Positions 20,777 through 30,593 of a stretch of DNA of 41,392 bases are shown here, in pieces. Origin of the DNA: Perkinsus chesapeaki (Eukaryota; Perkinsozoa; Perkinsida; Perkinsidae). Within the stretch, counting starts at the first letter, position 1. Every line of letters starts with the position of its first letter. The notes beneath the pieces are model-generated. The model had not been told where the DNA came from. It searched no databases and worked only from the letters and a program-made list of their open reading frames with translations. The position numbers and the translations under genes were made by a program. The DNA is taken from positions 1 to 41,392 of the forward strand of contig JAAPAO010000305.1 of NCBI GenBank assembly GCA_013115145.1. The letters are read 5' to 3'.

Positions 20777-22435
20777 TCAAAATGTAATAGGTCCTACGGA
20801 CACTAGTCGATGTCTGATACTCCACGAAGGTCTCCAGCATACCAGAGTTATCCAAGCGTGTAGGGTTACTCCAGAAGAGAACTCCCATCTGTTGAGAAGA
20901 TTATCGGCAGTGGCGATGGTCATGTCGAAAGCGATACTCGCACCAGCAATCAAAGTAGAATGGCTCACTCCGATTTTACCATAAACAGTCACAACGTTCT
21001 TGGGGGCAATAGTCAGTCCGATCTCGGCACTGAGGGTGAAGTCAATAATGCTGCCAATAATTTGTGCCCTGACACTGAATGATACGGAAGCTCCGACAGA
21101 TGCAGCCAGGGCCCCGGTGCCGCTCGAGTATTGTCCACTACCAGAAGCTGTCAGACACAGAGTAATGCGTAAGAATATACCCTCACCCATTTGCCACACT
21201 ATAGCACACCCTGCAGCTGTGACAGATAAGCCAAGATGTAGATCCTTGTTGTCGGGACTCAAAGAGTACCTTGCAGCCAGTGAGAATTCTAGCATCCGCT
21301 CCGGTTGGACCACATCGGGAAATCTAATGCCCACGCTGAGGCTCAAGGACGCCTGTAAACCGCTTCCATCACAATTGGCGAAAATACATATCTCATCCTT
21401 GCTGCCTCTGTCTTCACATGATAAAGGGAGTTGGAAATCAAAAAGAGTCATGAGCTTTCGCGGGCGGTTGCCGAGCTTGCCGAAATAACGAGCCGCAGCT
21501 GTTCCTTCCTCGATAGTGAAGTACGGTATAATTTCAGAGGACCGAAGACGCCGATGAGGCATCCAGTCTGCTGCATCCGGTGGGTGGCTGAAGTCGGTCG
21601 GTGTATAGCCGGAGAGAAGCTCGCCGCGCCAGTTCGAAAAGCCGTCGTCGAGGTCTTCGCGTTTCGGGTCGTCTGTTGCTTTGAGGACATTCTTGATACC
21701 GTACATCTCGTTCAACCGGTGGCGAGCATCTTCGGCAGATAACTGACCACTTTTCCTCTCGAAATTTGAGAACTTCATCTCTTGATGAACCACGTGATCA
21801 TGTCCACCATTCGTGGCTATAAGGTATACTGGCTTCTCATTGCGCTCATCCATATAGAGAGTCCAAGTGTCCGGTGCTAAGTTAGCCAAATATATACCAG
21901 AGAGGTTCGCACCAGTGGCGTTATCAACACCTTGGAAGCTTTCCTTGACCCATTCGTTAACCATCGCACCATCCTTCTTGACCGAGCCCCGAAAAAGCCA
22001 TCCATCATTCACAAGTGACGTAAAACCAGAGAGAGCAGGCGGGGCTGTACGGAAACGAGAAGCTGTCTGGCCAACGAGGTGGGACTCGCCATTCAAGATA
22101 TGTTCCACTATGAAAGAGTCAGCCGTCATAGTGTTGATGAAATACTGGTAGGGGTAGCTGGGGTGTGCTTCGACTTTGACCTCCGACCCATCACTTGCTA
22201 TAATCACGTGAGACCTTGTGGTGAGGGTACCATCCTCCATACCGGGTAGAGTGAGTCCAGCAGTCTCGAAGGCAATTGAACGGCTGCATGAAGCGGGATT
22301 CCCTTTGGCATCTTGAAGGCCGTCGATGCAGTGTCGCTTAGTCTCAACTTGGAACTCGTAATTATAATCGGCCACATTAGCGGCAATAATGACAGAAATG
22401 AAATAATGAGGGATCAAGAAGGTAGCTCTGGACAT
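20777..22435 (-). CDS. secreted protein of unknown function, 552 residues
   Basis: Long single-exon frame from the ATG at 22435. The N-terminus (ATFLIPHYFISVIIAANVA) is a plausible signal peptide. The first 280 residues are mixed and contain Cys pairs and N-glycosylation sequons (for example NATGANLSG). The C-terminal 250 residues are dominated by alternating hydrophobic/small residues with many Ser, Gly and Ala (SLSLSVGIRF, ASVGASVSFSVRAQI, AEIGLTIAP), typical of extended beta-strand structure rather than membrane helices. The strands could form a beta-sandwich or repeat barrel. I recognise no family. The last 20 residues (after TLVCW) change character, so a 3' intron may have been missed. 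Confidence 0.75.
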   Translation of the reverse strand: MSRATFLIPHYFISVIIAANVADYNYEFQVETKRHCIDGLQDAKGNPASCSRSIAFETAGLTLPGMEDGTLTTRSHVIIASDGSEVKVEAHPSYPYQYFINTMTADSFIVEHILNGESHLVGQTASRFRTAPPALSGFTSLVNDGWLFRGSVKKDGAMVNEWVKESFQGVDNATGANLSGIYLANLAPDTWTLYMDERNEKPVYLIATNGGHDHVVHQEMKFSNFERKSGQLSAEDARHRLNEMYGIKNVLKATDDPKREDLDDGFSNWRGELLSGYTPTDFSHPPDAADWMPHRRLRSSEIIPYFTIEEGTAAARYFGKLGNRPRKLMTLFDFQLPLSCEDRGSKDEICIFANCDGSGLQASLSLSVGIRFPDVVQPERMLEFSLAARYSLSPDNKDLHLGLSVTAAGCAIVWQMGEGIFLRITLCLTASGSGQYSSGTGALAASVGASVSFSVRAQIIGSIIDFTLSAEIGLTIAPKNVVTVYGKIGVSHSTLIAGASIAFDMTIATADNLLNRWEFSSGVTLHAWITLVCWRPSWSIRHRLVSVGPITF

Positions 22436-22740
22436 TCAACGCTCTTGTTTGAAGCAGAACCTTGAATGAACTAACGTCAATTAGGATACGTCGAAATTAT
22501 GCCACAGGGCTACATGGAGTACTCAAACTACAAGGCTTGCGCCTCATAATTGGAGAAGCGAAGAACTCGAGTTTTTCGCTTTGTTTCAAGCATTCGGCGG
22601 CTAAGCGACCGCATGCGTGCAGCTGCGAAATTATTTCCCGGGCAATACTGATACGATGAGAGCGGGAATGCGCAACCTCATCAACGATATGAAGCGATAA
22701 CAGTGTAACGGATAACTGCTCGGAGGGTCCTTGTCTTTGC
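22436..22740. other. upstream spacer, nothing supported
   Basis: The region upstream of the 552-residue secreted-protein gene. No ORF, RNA gene or notable repeat supported. Confidence 0.5.
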
Positions 22741-23866
22741 GAACGTTCACGCTGTCGAAATCATCCTCCGTCACTCGCTGGTGACAGTGGCCACGGCCGT
22801 CACCACTGGTGACACACCAACTTGGTAAACCAGTCTGGCTTTCAAGGGTGAAAGCTTTCGGCTTTCTTGAATTCAAAGTGAACTCAAGACGATCGAAGGA
22901 TGCCCGCTCAGATCTGAGCAGTATATTCGCTGGGGCTTCGAGGCAACTTCTAGGGGGTTCTTCAAAGTTCGCAAACGGTGCTTACGCTGACCACGATCAC
23001 CACCTGACCGGTCGTCGGTGATATCAAGTCGGTAGTCACAACTAGCGCACTGCAATAGCTGCAAAGCTTATCACCTCGCGGGCTTCGGTGAGTAAATACT
23101 TAGGGTTCTCAGCCTATTGGGTCCCCCCAAAGGGACTAAAGAACCGAATTGGTCAGTAGCGTGAGGACGGTCCTCCGCACGGCTTGAACCTCCACGGAGC
23201 CCTCAGCACGCTGAACGCATACCACCATTGCAATTCAATGATCGCCAACAAGCAATTCGAAGTGCTCTAGTGGGAACATCAGCGATTTGACTGTTGAATT
23301 GTGATGTTACATCGCAGTCCACTGCCTTTCAAGGCAGACATCAATGACAGATCGATCACCAAACGCTGGTGACTAACGCATCTTCGATCTTCGTATCCAA
23401 TACTAGCAAACAGTGCCGAGTCAAGTCAATGTGATCGGAAGTTCCGATCTCATTGGTATTGCTCGAGGCCCCCATAACGCGCCGGTCACTAGTGAAACTT
23501 CACCAGTTGCGTGAGTTATACCCTCCTAGCCTGGCCTAAAGCCGGGTCCCATCGCCGAGGCCTCAGAGTAGCTGGCTTTGCATTCCGATATGTACTTAAT
23601 GGCCAATCTATGGCCGAATTCAATTCAATACTCCTGCCCGTATTGACGTAAGATACATCGTTTTGAGCGCGAATTAGTCTCGCGGCTACTACTGAGTGCT
23701 ACGGCGACATCCATATCCAACAATTAACAGGAACTCTACCGACATCGCTCCACGTTCCGCCGTGAAGCTCGTGGAGCTCGTCTTGCATCCAGCTTTTGAT
23801 CATCAATTCGACTATCTTCCTTCAGAACGTCCCCTGGGTTAGATATTCTCATCAACGGTGTCTCTT
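22741..23866. repeat. dense array of short inverted repeats, no coding
   Basis: Hairpins follow one another along about 1.1 kb. Examples: GTCAC/GTGAC at 22770-22785; GTCACCA-C-TGGTGAC at 22799-22813; a 14-bp perfect palindrome GCTCAGATCTGAGC at 22906-22919; GAGGAC-G-GTCCTC at 23163-23175; CTGCCTT/AAGGCAG at 23322-23337; a 29-base inverted repeat at 23427-23455 with 13 of 14 arm pairs around GATCGGAA-G-TTCCGATC; TCACTAGTGA near 23487; TCAATAC/GTATTGA near 23626; GCTCCACG/CGTGGAGC near 23750; TTGAT-C-ATCAA at 23796-23806. Arms differ from site to site. No reading frame of useful length crosses the region, so it may be a structured non-coding transcript or DNA shaped by hairpin-driven mutation. 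Confidence 0.7.
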
Positions 23867-24531
23867 ATTGTGTGATGTGTGGATATTAAAGGTCAATCAA
23901 TGCTAATAATAAAACGCTTCGACGCATATTGAGAATTATACGTCTCTCGTTGCAGTAGTGACAAGGTGTAGACTACTGAGTACGAATATTCCAAATAAGC
24001 TTGAATGATGATGGGGAGAAGAGGACGGATGAGAATATAGACGTCGACGTGGCCTTATAGTCTGGGGTTCAGAATCTCCACGCCAAAGTACACGATGGAT
24101 TCGAAATTTCATAGCCGTGCTTCTACAGGTGCTTCTGTAAGCGAGTTGCTTAGCAAATAACATATGCTCTAGACCTCCTGACGAAGCTACCGATGGTATC
24201 CGGTGAAGCGACTTGAGCTCCACCGTATCATGGGCAGCTAGTTTGTGGAACCGAGAGTCATGTCAAGGTCGGTCACAGTTCCCATATCGGCAGAAAATGT
24301 CCAAGTGTAGAGCTGCCTAGCCACGATTGGAAGCGCTGGGAGGTGCGAAGCAATATCACAGAGAATCGAAAAGATATCAACTCAACGAGTCGAAAGAACT
24401 GAAGAGTACTGCAGCTGAGTAGCACCACAGTGGCATGGTATCTCCTCGTCTAGCGAACTCTGACAAACGTCAGCTCGCCAGCTCAAGTTCTCACTGGAGC
24501 AGCTGACGTTGTTCACAGGTCCCGCAGTGGG
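23867..24531. other. intergenic containing one strong stem-loop
   Basis: No coding support. The stem-loop at 24466-24510 is described separately. CCAC-A-GTGG lies near 24425. Confidence 0.5.
24466..24510. repeat. stem-loop with 10-bp perfect arms
   Basis: AACGTCAGCT at 24466-24475 pairs with AGCTGACGTT at 24501-24510. Inside the loop, CAG and CTGG segments allow a partial extension. It lies just downstream of the 3' end of the LicD-like gene, whose stop is at 24532, so it may act in its 3' region. Confidence 0.8.
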
Positions 24532-26926
24532 TCAGAGTAAGCCAGTGTGATTCTGAGCTGTAGAAGTGGACCTACAGTGCGAAAGGTTAGCGGTTGGCAA
24601 CGGTTGAAGCCAAATATGTACGAAAGATGTCCGCAGCATGCAAGACAACTCACCCGATCAGGACCTGCAAGTCTGGCAATTCGTCGGGCATTTGATCAGC
24701 ACAGCCTCCGAACTGCCTCTCCGTCAGCATCTTAGTGAGGCTCTCGAGAAAGCTAGGCAATCCTTTTTTGTGTAGTCTTTGAGCACGCAAGACAAGTTCG
24801 CTGAGTTCCGCACTGCTCAACCGCGGAGCTCTCTCGCAGCGTGCTGTGTAGTCGCTAACGCTTAAGCGGTCCTTGTACCGATCACAGTGCTTCCTCGCAA
24901 GAGCTGGCATGTTATTAGGACCCTGAGGAGGATACCAGATACCTTCCCTATATCCATACAGATGATCATGCAGAGATACGAGGCTGCTCTCCGGCGAGGC
25001 CAACGACCTACATTCAGTGGCTTATCAGGCAGAGGCAAGCAAGCCGATCCGACAAGAGCCGAACGGTCTTGAGCATCTCGCATAATGTTACCAGCTACCC
25101 ATACAGGGTACTCTTGCCTCGGTGGCAATCCAGACCACACGCGCTGTAGTGGAAATACACCTTGGAGCATCGTTGGATCTCGAACAAGTCTAAGTTACAC
25201 AGAGATCTTGGCACGACCGCGGGGCAGATATCAAGTCCAGCATTCGAAGTGCACGACCTCTGGCTCATTAGTATACTTTTTACTTCAGTTCCACAGCTCC
25301 ACAGTTTTTATCAGCTTCAGCATCGCAATATTCCTTAATCAGACAGCTCTTCCCGCCGGACAAGTGTTTCCACGGCTGAGTCAAACCGTACTCCTTCTGT
25401 CCTTTCCAGCAAAGCACCCAACAGTGCCTGATACGAGCCTTGTAGATGGCCGATGTCATCCCAAATTCGAATAACATTCGCAAAAAGATTTCGGTGAAGA
25501 GCAATTTTCGTGCAAGGCCCTGTCGGTCGCAGCTCTGCGAGTGGGTGACTTTGGGGAAGCCGGATGGCGGCTACTCACACAGTTTTCCCGGAGAACTTTT
25601 TGTCGTTGCAGCTGAACCGTCCTCCGCTATGCTGGAGATGATCTAGTAGGTGCCGCATGGTTAACCCTGACTTCCGACTCTGACTGGCATTCCGGAGCAA
25701 AGTACCGGTGCTCTTGGCCTTGGGAAGTACTATGTTGATGTCCAAGTCAGAGTCTACCAAATCCCATTTCCCACTGGGCATACGACCAAAGAACGCTCCA
25801 TGGCGAAGGATAGATATAGCGTTCCCTTGAGTGACCCAATACCTATCGAGCTGGAGATGCCTGGCCGAGGTGCTAATTTAGAGTTCACCTTAAACCACAT
25901 CCAATGTGCTCCAGCACGTGTAGAGCGAATCTGTATCTGGTCATAAGGATGGGCTCCGATTCCGCGCAGAGAACTATCGGAAACTCAAACGCGAGCAGCC
26001 CATTCCACAAATGCACGCGAATCTCTCTAATGTACACTTGGGCTCCCCTGTAGAGATCTCAGGTGGAGACTTTGAGAAGCCCCAGATTCTGAGGTGAATT
26101 GATTCTGAGAAGAGAATGTGTTTCTGGGGCCCAGAACCATATTGCCTAGCCGGAGTCGCGCTGGTCCCCCAAACTCTACATGGGAAAAGGATCACATCAA
26201 CTCATCACTGTTGAGTTTACGCCCAGCTGGACTCTCACAGCGGCTGCTATACACCTGTGCGTCGTGACCACGTTTGCCACATTGTCGCGTGAGCACTTGG
26301 ATGTGTCAGACAGTATGCTTCCAAATCGACTCTAAGGCCAGCCACACTGGCTGTCTACCTGTCACTTTGGTACTCCATGAACGGAGTGTACTCGTCGTTC
26401 TCGAAGTCAGGGGCGTCCGATGGGATATCTCGACTCTTCACCATGCGGAAGGATTCCTCAAGGCATCTTGCTGGAATGGGCTCGAGATTGCAAAACGTAT
26501 CCGGGTCTGCTGGTAAATAAATTCCAGCTTCTTCATTCGGTTCCGGAAAGCCTCCGCAGAGAGTGTTGTCCTCCACGGTGCCTTTCACCACATCCTCAAA
26601 TGAGCACGTGAAATTGGGCTTGGTCGAGGCGAAGCGGAACTCCGGAAAGAATCTGGCGCATCCAGTGCTGATGGCCTCGATGTCAACCTCGTTCTCCAAG
26701 GAAGCCATCGGGTTGTTGGTCCGGAGTAGCAGTTGCCAGGCGCCAGGTCGCAGCAGTAGGGAGGCTGAAATCGGAAGCTTGCCTTCGTCATGACCGCGAT
26801 TCCGTGTCAACGCAGCTGCTCCCATTTACTTGTTCCAGCCAGAACAGTTGCAAGTAATATCAGCCGCCCCACTCTAACGAGCCTAGCTTTCCAAGTGAGC
26901 TCGGTTATTGCCGTTGCTGTTGCCAT
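24532..26926 (-). CDS. LicD/fukutin-like putative nucleotidyltransferase-fold membrane protein, eight exons
   Basis: Model exons: 26926-26830, 26782-26359, 26047-25889, 25842-25579, 25427-25284, 25189-25012, 24922-24654, 24571-24532; all phases agree and the total is 524 residues. The N-terminus has one hydrophobic segment (VGRLILLATVLAG), suggesting a type II membrane protein with a Cys-containing stem. The LicD signature spans about residues 228-261: YWVTQGNAISILRHG has the same 15-residue spacing as the family's YW...G...RHG, followed by WDLVDSDLDINI with the Asp-x-Asp pair expected to bind metal. LicD proteins transfer phosphocholine or related phospho-groups to glycans; fukutin-type members act in the Golgi. 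The C-terminal half (Cys-rich, then helical) is not typical. Exons 3-8 have good splice sites; the joins between exons 1-2 (weak acceptor) and 2-3 (311-nt intron) are tentative, and translation may start at 26825. Confidence 0.58.
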
Positions 26927-26969
26927 GTATTGCGATACGTCCAATGAGTCAACTGAGCTTGGTTGATTC

Positions 26970-27007
26970 GTTGGCAGTGCCCAACTCAACCACTGCCAAC
27001 TTGGCAG
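26970..27007. repeat. compound hairpin upstream of the LicD-like gene
   Basis: GTTGGCAGTG (26970-26979) pairs with CACTGCCAAC (26991-27000) across an 11-base loop. The right arm can instead pair rightward as CTGCCAA-C-TTGGCAG (26993-27007). The site is 44 bases upstream of the proposed start codon, so alternative folding in a 5' leader is conceivable. Confidence 0.85.
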
Positions 27008-27143
27008 GTGGCCTTCAACAGTGACCGTGTCGCGGCAAGCTCAAGATTGGCGCGTCGAGTAGAAGTCTTGCCGTTATTAACAAAAAAACACAACACCGTT
27101 TTGTGAACAAGTGAGAAAAGCTACACAGCAAAGGAAAACTTAC

Positions 27144-27269
27144 TACACCCTGCGTCTCGCTTGGCACTTCGAAGTGGCGAGAGACAATCAATTGTACCAG
27201 GCTTTCGCGGTGAAGTATCGGAGCTTTCTCAGCAGAACTCGCAAGCATGCAGGGTTTACGTGGACCCAT
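27144..27269 (-). CDS. possible first coding exon, unknown gene
   Basis: A frame from the ATG at 27269 (MGPRKPCMLASSAEK) runs 42 codons to a strong donor (GTA|GTAAGT) at 27143. The encoded segment looks like a normal soluble helix (ESLVQLIVSRHFEV). No downstream exon with matching phase was found; it could be an alternative 5' exon of the LicD-like gene, but the phases do not agree simply. Confidence 0.3.
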
Positions 27270-28389
27270 TCACATAATAAGCTCTGGTCACCCCACCCGA
27301 TCCGCAAGAGTTCTAGAATCGGATATCGGCAATCCGGGAAATAGTAAGGCTCTGGTAACACACGTATATCTGCTCTTCTTCCTGGCCTTGAGTCGCGGAT
27401 CTGCTTGTATTGAGTTCGCAGCTCGACTACGAGCAAGCCTGGCAGTGCGGAAAGGCGATAATTAATAGTCAATTGACTTGTGCAACGATTGCCCAACGTC
27501 GGCTATTCTGAGTCAGCTATTGCCGAAACCGGCACCCAAAAGCCGCTCGACCAGCCACGAGCAACTCATACTAGAGCCGATGAGGTGGACTCAGTCCACT
27601 GGACTGCAAAGTCTCGCTATTGGTAGGTATGATCTCTTGGACATTGTGCCAGTTGTACACAACAGAGACGAGGAACCAAGGCCAATGATAATTACATGTT
27701 CTATACGATGTCGAGAAGCGGCAAGGGCAAACAAAGTGGAGTGTTTATCAACGTCTTGAAGTTCAGAGTCCGCTAGTGCCTACGGGGTCATCGGAAAAGT
27801 GGTCACGTTAAGTGCGACTTCATGTGGGTCTCAAGTTCAGCGGTTATTGATGAGAAACTCAACAATTTGTGAAATATAAGCAAGTGCGGCAAACAACCAT
27901 AGAATTCTTACGGTTACAAACTGCGACTCCGACCTCCTCAAGATGGACCTGTCAGACCATTTACGATTGCAGCAAGCATGCTAGTTCCTGAAACGCGCAA
28001 AGTTTCCCGTTTTTTGGACATGTTGTTATGAGCATGACGTGCACTTGGGAAGCACAGCTTCATTGCTCTGACCTTGTAAGACCCACAAGCTAATCACAAA
28101 GCAGCCATAACGAATCAAATCTCACGGAAATACTGTCATGGAGTACCCAAGGAGACTCTTCCCACAGGTCCTACAGAAAGATTTTATATGCCCTACGGCA
28201 TATGGTATCCTCACTATTATACCGATTTTCGCCAAAATATCTCGAAACGGCTAGAAACGTCCTTATGACGATCACCATTCATTATCTATAGTAAAACGAT
28301 GAGTTTTCAAAGCTAGGAGATGATCTGATCGAGCTTCGAAGTTCGGATACATTCGGGCCGATATGTGATCGAAACTCACCGTGGTAACT
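27270..28389. other. intergenic with palindromes
   Basis: Contains a 12-bp perfect palindrome AGTCAATTGACT near 27468-27479 and ATATGCC/GGCATAT at 28186-28203. Several short ORFs overlap on both strands with no support. Confidence 0.5.
27585..27606. repeat. overlapping pair of odd-length palindromes
   Basis: GTGGACT-C-AGTCCAC (27585-27599) overlaps CAGTCCA-C-TGGACTG (27592-27606). The central AGTCCA arm can pair with either side. This is the third site in the window with this three-part arrangement. Confidence 0.88.
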
Positions 28390-29351
28390 TCACAGGGGGC
28401 TTCCCGCCTCGGTGACTATCTTCAAAACGGCACCATTGGTTTCGACAAGTCTAATTACGGGCGGCGCACAGCACGCGCAGATGGGTGGCGCTCTGAAAAC
28501 AGAGAGCATGAATTGACTTGGATTCGGAGAGCGCTTACGTTCCCGGCAAGGTGACGAAATGCCCACTTGCGCCGGCCGCTTCGGCCAACTGCCTGTAGTG
28601 AGCGAGCCAGATATTGTGGCAGGTTTTATGATAACTGCATCACACTCCATGGAGGTCCTCCTTCAAGCGAGCTCACATTCGTTGATCACATCCGCTGCAC
28701 GCCAGAAGAGAGGGTCCCCGTATGCCAGGCTTGAAACACACAGGGCACTGATGTGACCGTGACGCGGCTTGGTCGCTCTCAATACGCTCGAATAGCTTTG
28801 GTCTCCTCAGCGCTTCGGCCACAGCCTGCCTTGCTGTTGGCAGTCTCAGAACTTGCACGTACACGAACAGTATGTGCCTGGGACACAGCAAGCTGCGTTT
28901 CGAATGAGGATTGGGAACGTCCATGAGAGCGCTAGACAATTCGCGGTGGTGCACGATCTTCTGGCTTCAGGCTATCGCCGTGGCGTCACATAGCACAGCA
29001 ATTGCTCATCTTGAATCTGTCTCAAACGTGGATCAACCTCTGAGGCCTGTTTCAGTAGACGATTTCCCCGGCTTACTCGCAGCAGAAGTCCGGCGCGCTG
29101 ACAAACGCTGGACAGTCGCAAGACGGCGTGGAGGAGGACGAAATGTTTACAGTGAACTGCTCACTGCTATCGTTGACAATGCGGAACTGATGAGCGATCG
29201 CCGGTCGTTCTTCCTGATAGGAATCATCTACGGCCCTCTCCGATGCACCCGAGAAATCTTGGACGACCCGCGCCAGTTTTACAGTTCCTTTGTCTCGAAA
29301 AGTTCGAGATTTTTTTTGTCGTAACTTGTAGAGTACACAGTTCACGAGCAT
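28390..29351 (-). CDS. SWIM zinc finger plus RING-like protein, putative E3 ubiquitin ligase
   Basis: Exons 29351-29077, 28877-28677, 28592-28539 and 28492-28390 (introns 199, 84 and 46 nt) give 210 residues with matching phases and good donors (GTAAGC, GTGAGC, GTAAGC). The SWIM finger (CxC...CxH) is Cys78-Asp-Cys80 ... Cys91-Glu-His93, with the junction between Cys91 and His93 created exactly by intron 1. It is followed by ILFVYVQVLRLP, the usual SWIM-RING linker. The RING-like part has Cys136/Cys139 (CPVC), Cys152/Cys155 (CSGC), possibly His170, and Cys182/Cys185 (CACC). In the known SWIM-RING family (ZSWIM2-type) the pair acts in ubiquitin transfer. Here the RING is degenerate after the second Cys pair, so catalytic activity is uncertain, and the last two exons are the weakest part of the model. 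Confidence 0.68.
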
Positions 29352-29924
29352 GACGATCGTTCAACGACTGGGAGACGATCATTATAATCGTTAGTCCAAA
29401 GAGTCGCTAATAGTTCAACGATTATCGTTCTATCCCTTTCTCTCTCGAATCCCCCATAATCGAGTTAGAAGCAGCGCTCATCGGACATTATGGAGATTCT
29501 TTCTTCATCGGTCAGAACGATTGCTACTTCGAAGAATTGCGGGAAAGCTCAGGAAAAATATAGCTTCCAAGGGTCTAAACTAGCACGAAGAAGTTTGATT
29601 CGCTCATTCGCTCTGCCGCCTTTTCCGTATACATGGGACTACCCACCTCAGCGGAGTAAAAGAAGCTTACCTCCCCAGGGGCTGCGAAGCCAACTGAGTC
29701 TCTTCCAAGCAACCGAAGGGTACTGCTGCTTGCCGAGCTCTCCGCGCAGGGCTCATTCGCGCCTAATAGAGAGATCCACCAGCACACGAGATTAGTGCGA
29801 GTGCAAAGCAACTGCAAAACACCTTTTGCGCCGATTTATAACCAGCGGAATTTAGTCTCGGGAAAACCGAGGAGTCTTCCAAACCAACTTGACCCATATT
29901 AATATTTTGCTCTTTGCCTTTCAG
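29352..29924. other. region with open frames of uncertain status
   Basis: A plus-strand frame from about 29679 (after an acceptor CCTCCCCAG) stays open to about 29900 and looks moderately coding, but I could not join it to a neighbour. A minus-strand frame at 29575-29817 overlaps it. AACGAT-T-ATCGTT lies near 29421. Confidence 0.35.
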
Positions 29925-30090
29925 GAATCTATTTCGCGAGTGAGGAAATCAATTCCGGGCTGTACTTTTAACTACACAGACAATCTGAATGCTAGAAATT
30001 GCACAATGTGCGAGGGCGCCTCACTGAAGCCTGGCGCAACTCTGCATCTAACTTCCACAAACGACGTGAATGGGTTATTGCAGCTACTGG
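29925..30090 (+). CDS. possible internal exon of a secreted protein
   Basis: Begins after an excellent acceptor (TGCTCTTTGCCTTTCAG) and ends at a GG|GTATGC donor. It encodes 55 residues with an NYT and an NCT glycosylation sequon and three cysteines (PGCTFNYTD, NCTMCEGASL). This looks like a mid-protein extracellular segment. A downstream candidate exon with the right phase (1) begins near 30612 after TTTCAG and ends at AG|GTGAAC near 30712, but the link is speculative. Start and stop exons were not identified. Confidence 0.35.
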
Positions 30091-30164
30091 GTATGCCTTG
30101 AATCCTTTGTCATATAAACATACATTATAACGTGCAAAGACATATGGTATGTCACACATCAACA

Positions 30165-30512
30165 TCACAATTGAATAGCCGTCCGCGCCAAGGCTGCAGC
30201 TTCGTAGAATGTCGCGCAGTTGTTGACGAAGTTAAGGACCTTTTCATGGAAGGTTTTTGAATATTTTTTTGTGCGGTTAAAAGTACGGCACGAAAATGAT
30301 TTCCTTAATTGCGAAATTGGTGGCCTTAAGCGCGAAGTAGATTTGTGAACGGTATAGATTTCACAGGTGTGATTTGGTCGAGCCGAAGTAAAGAAGAACG
30401 CCACGAGAAGAAGCCCGTGTCTGTCGGCGGTCTGTCGAACCAGCAACCCGCCTGGGTTGCTACTGTGCGGTTTGGCGGCAATGCCTACGCTATCAAACGA
30501 AAGAGTGATCAT
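30165..30512 (-). CDS. possible small secreted protein
   Basis: A 115-codon frame from the ATG at 30512 to a TGA at 30165. The N-terminus is hydrophobic (and more so if read upstream from a non-ATG codon), the remainder is basic with three cysteines and one NHT sequon. It would lie in a putative intron of the plus-strand exon set, so at most one of the two models may be right. No family recognised. Confidence 0.28.
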   Translation of the reverse strand: MITLSFDSVGIAAKPHSSNPGGLLVRQTADRHGLLLVAFFFTSARPNHTCEIYTVHKSTSRLRPPISQLRKSFSCRTFNRTKKYSKTFHEKVLNFVNNCATFYEAAALARTAIQL

Positions 30513-30593
30513 TACGAATAATGATACCGACGAAATAATATTCACAATTTCTATTAACTTGCAACCCTTGCGAGAAGACTTGTGTACGCGTAA

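Noticed and set aside
25189-25280. Two separate genes at 24.5-25.2 kb and 25.3-25.8 kb, the second ending at the TAA at 25280
   Set aside because: A donor AA|GTAAAA at 25283 and an acceptor CTTAG at 25190 join them with matching phase into one LicD-like gene; I kept the separate-gene reading only as an alternative.
28390-28650. Independent 86-codon ORF on the minus strand
   Set aside because: It spans an intron (28493-28538) of the SWIM-RING model; its 3' part is used as exon 4 of that gene.
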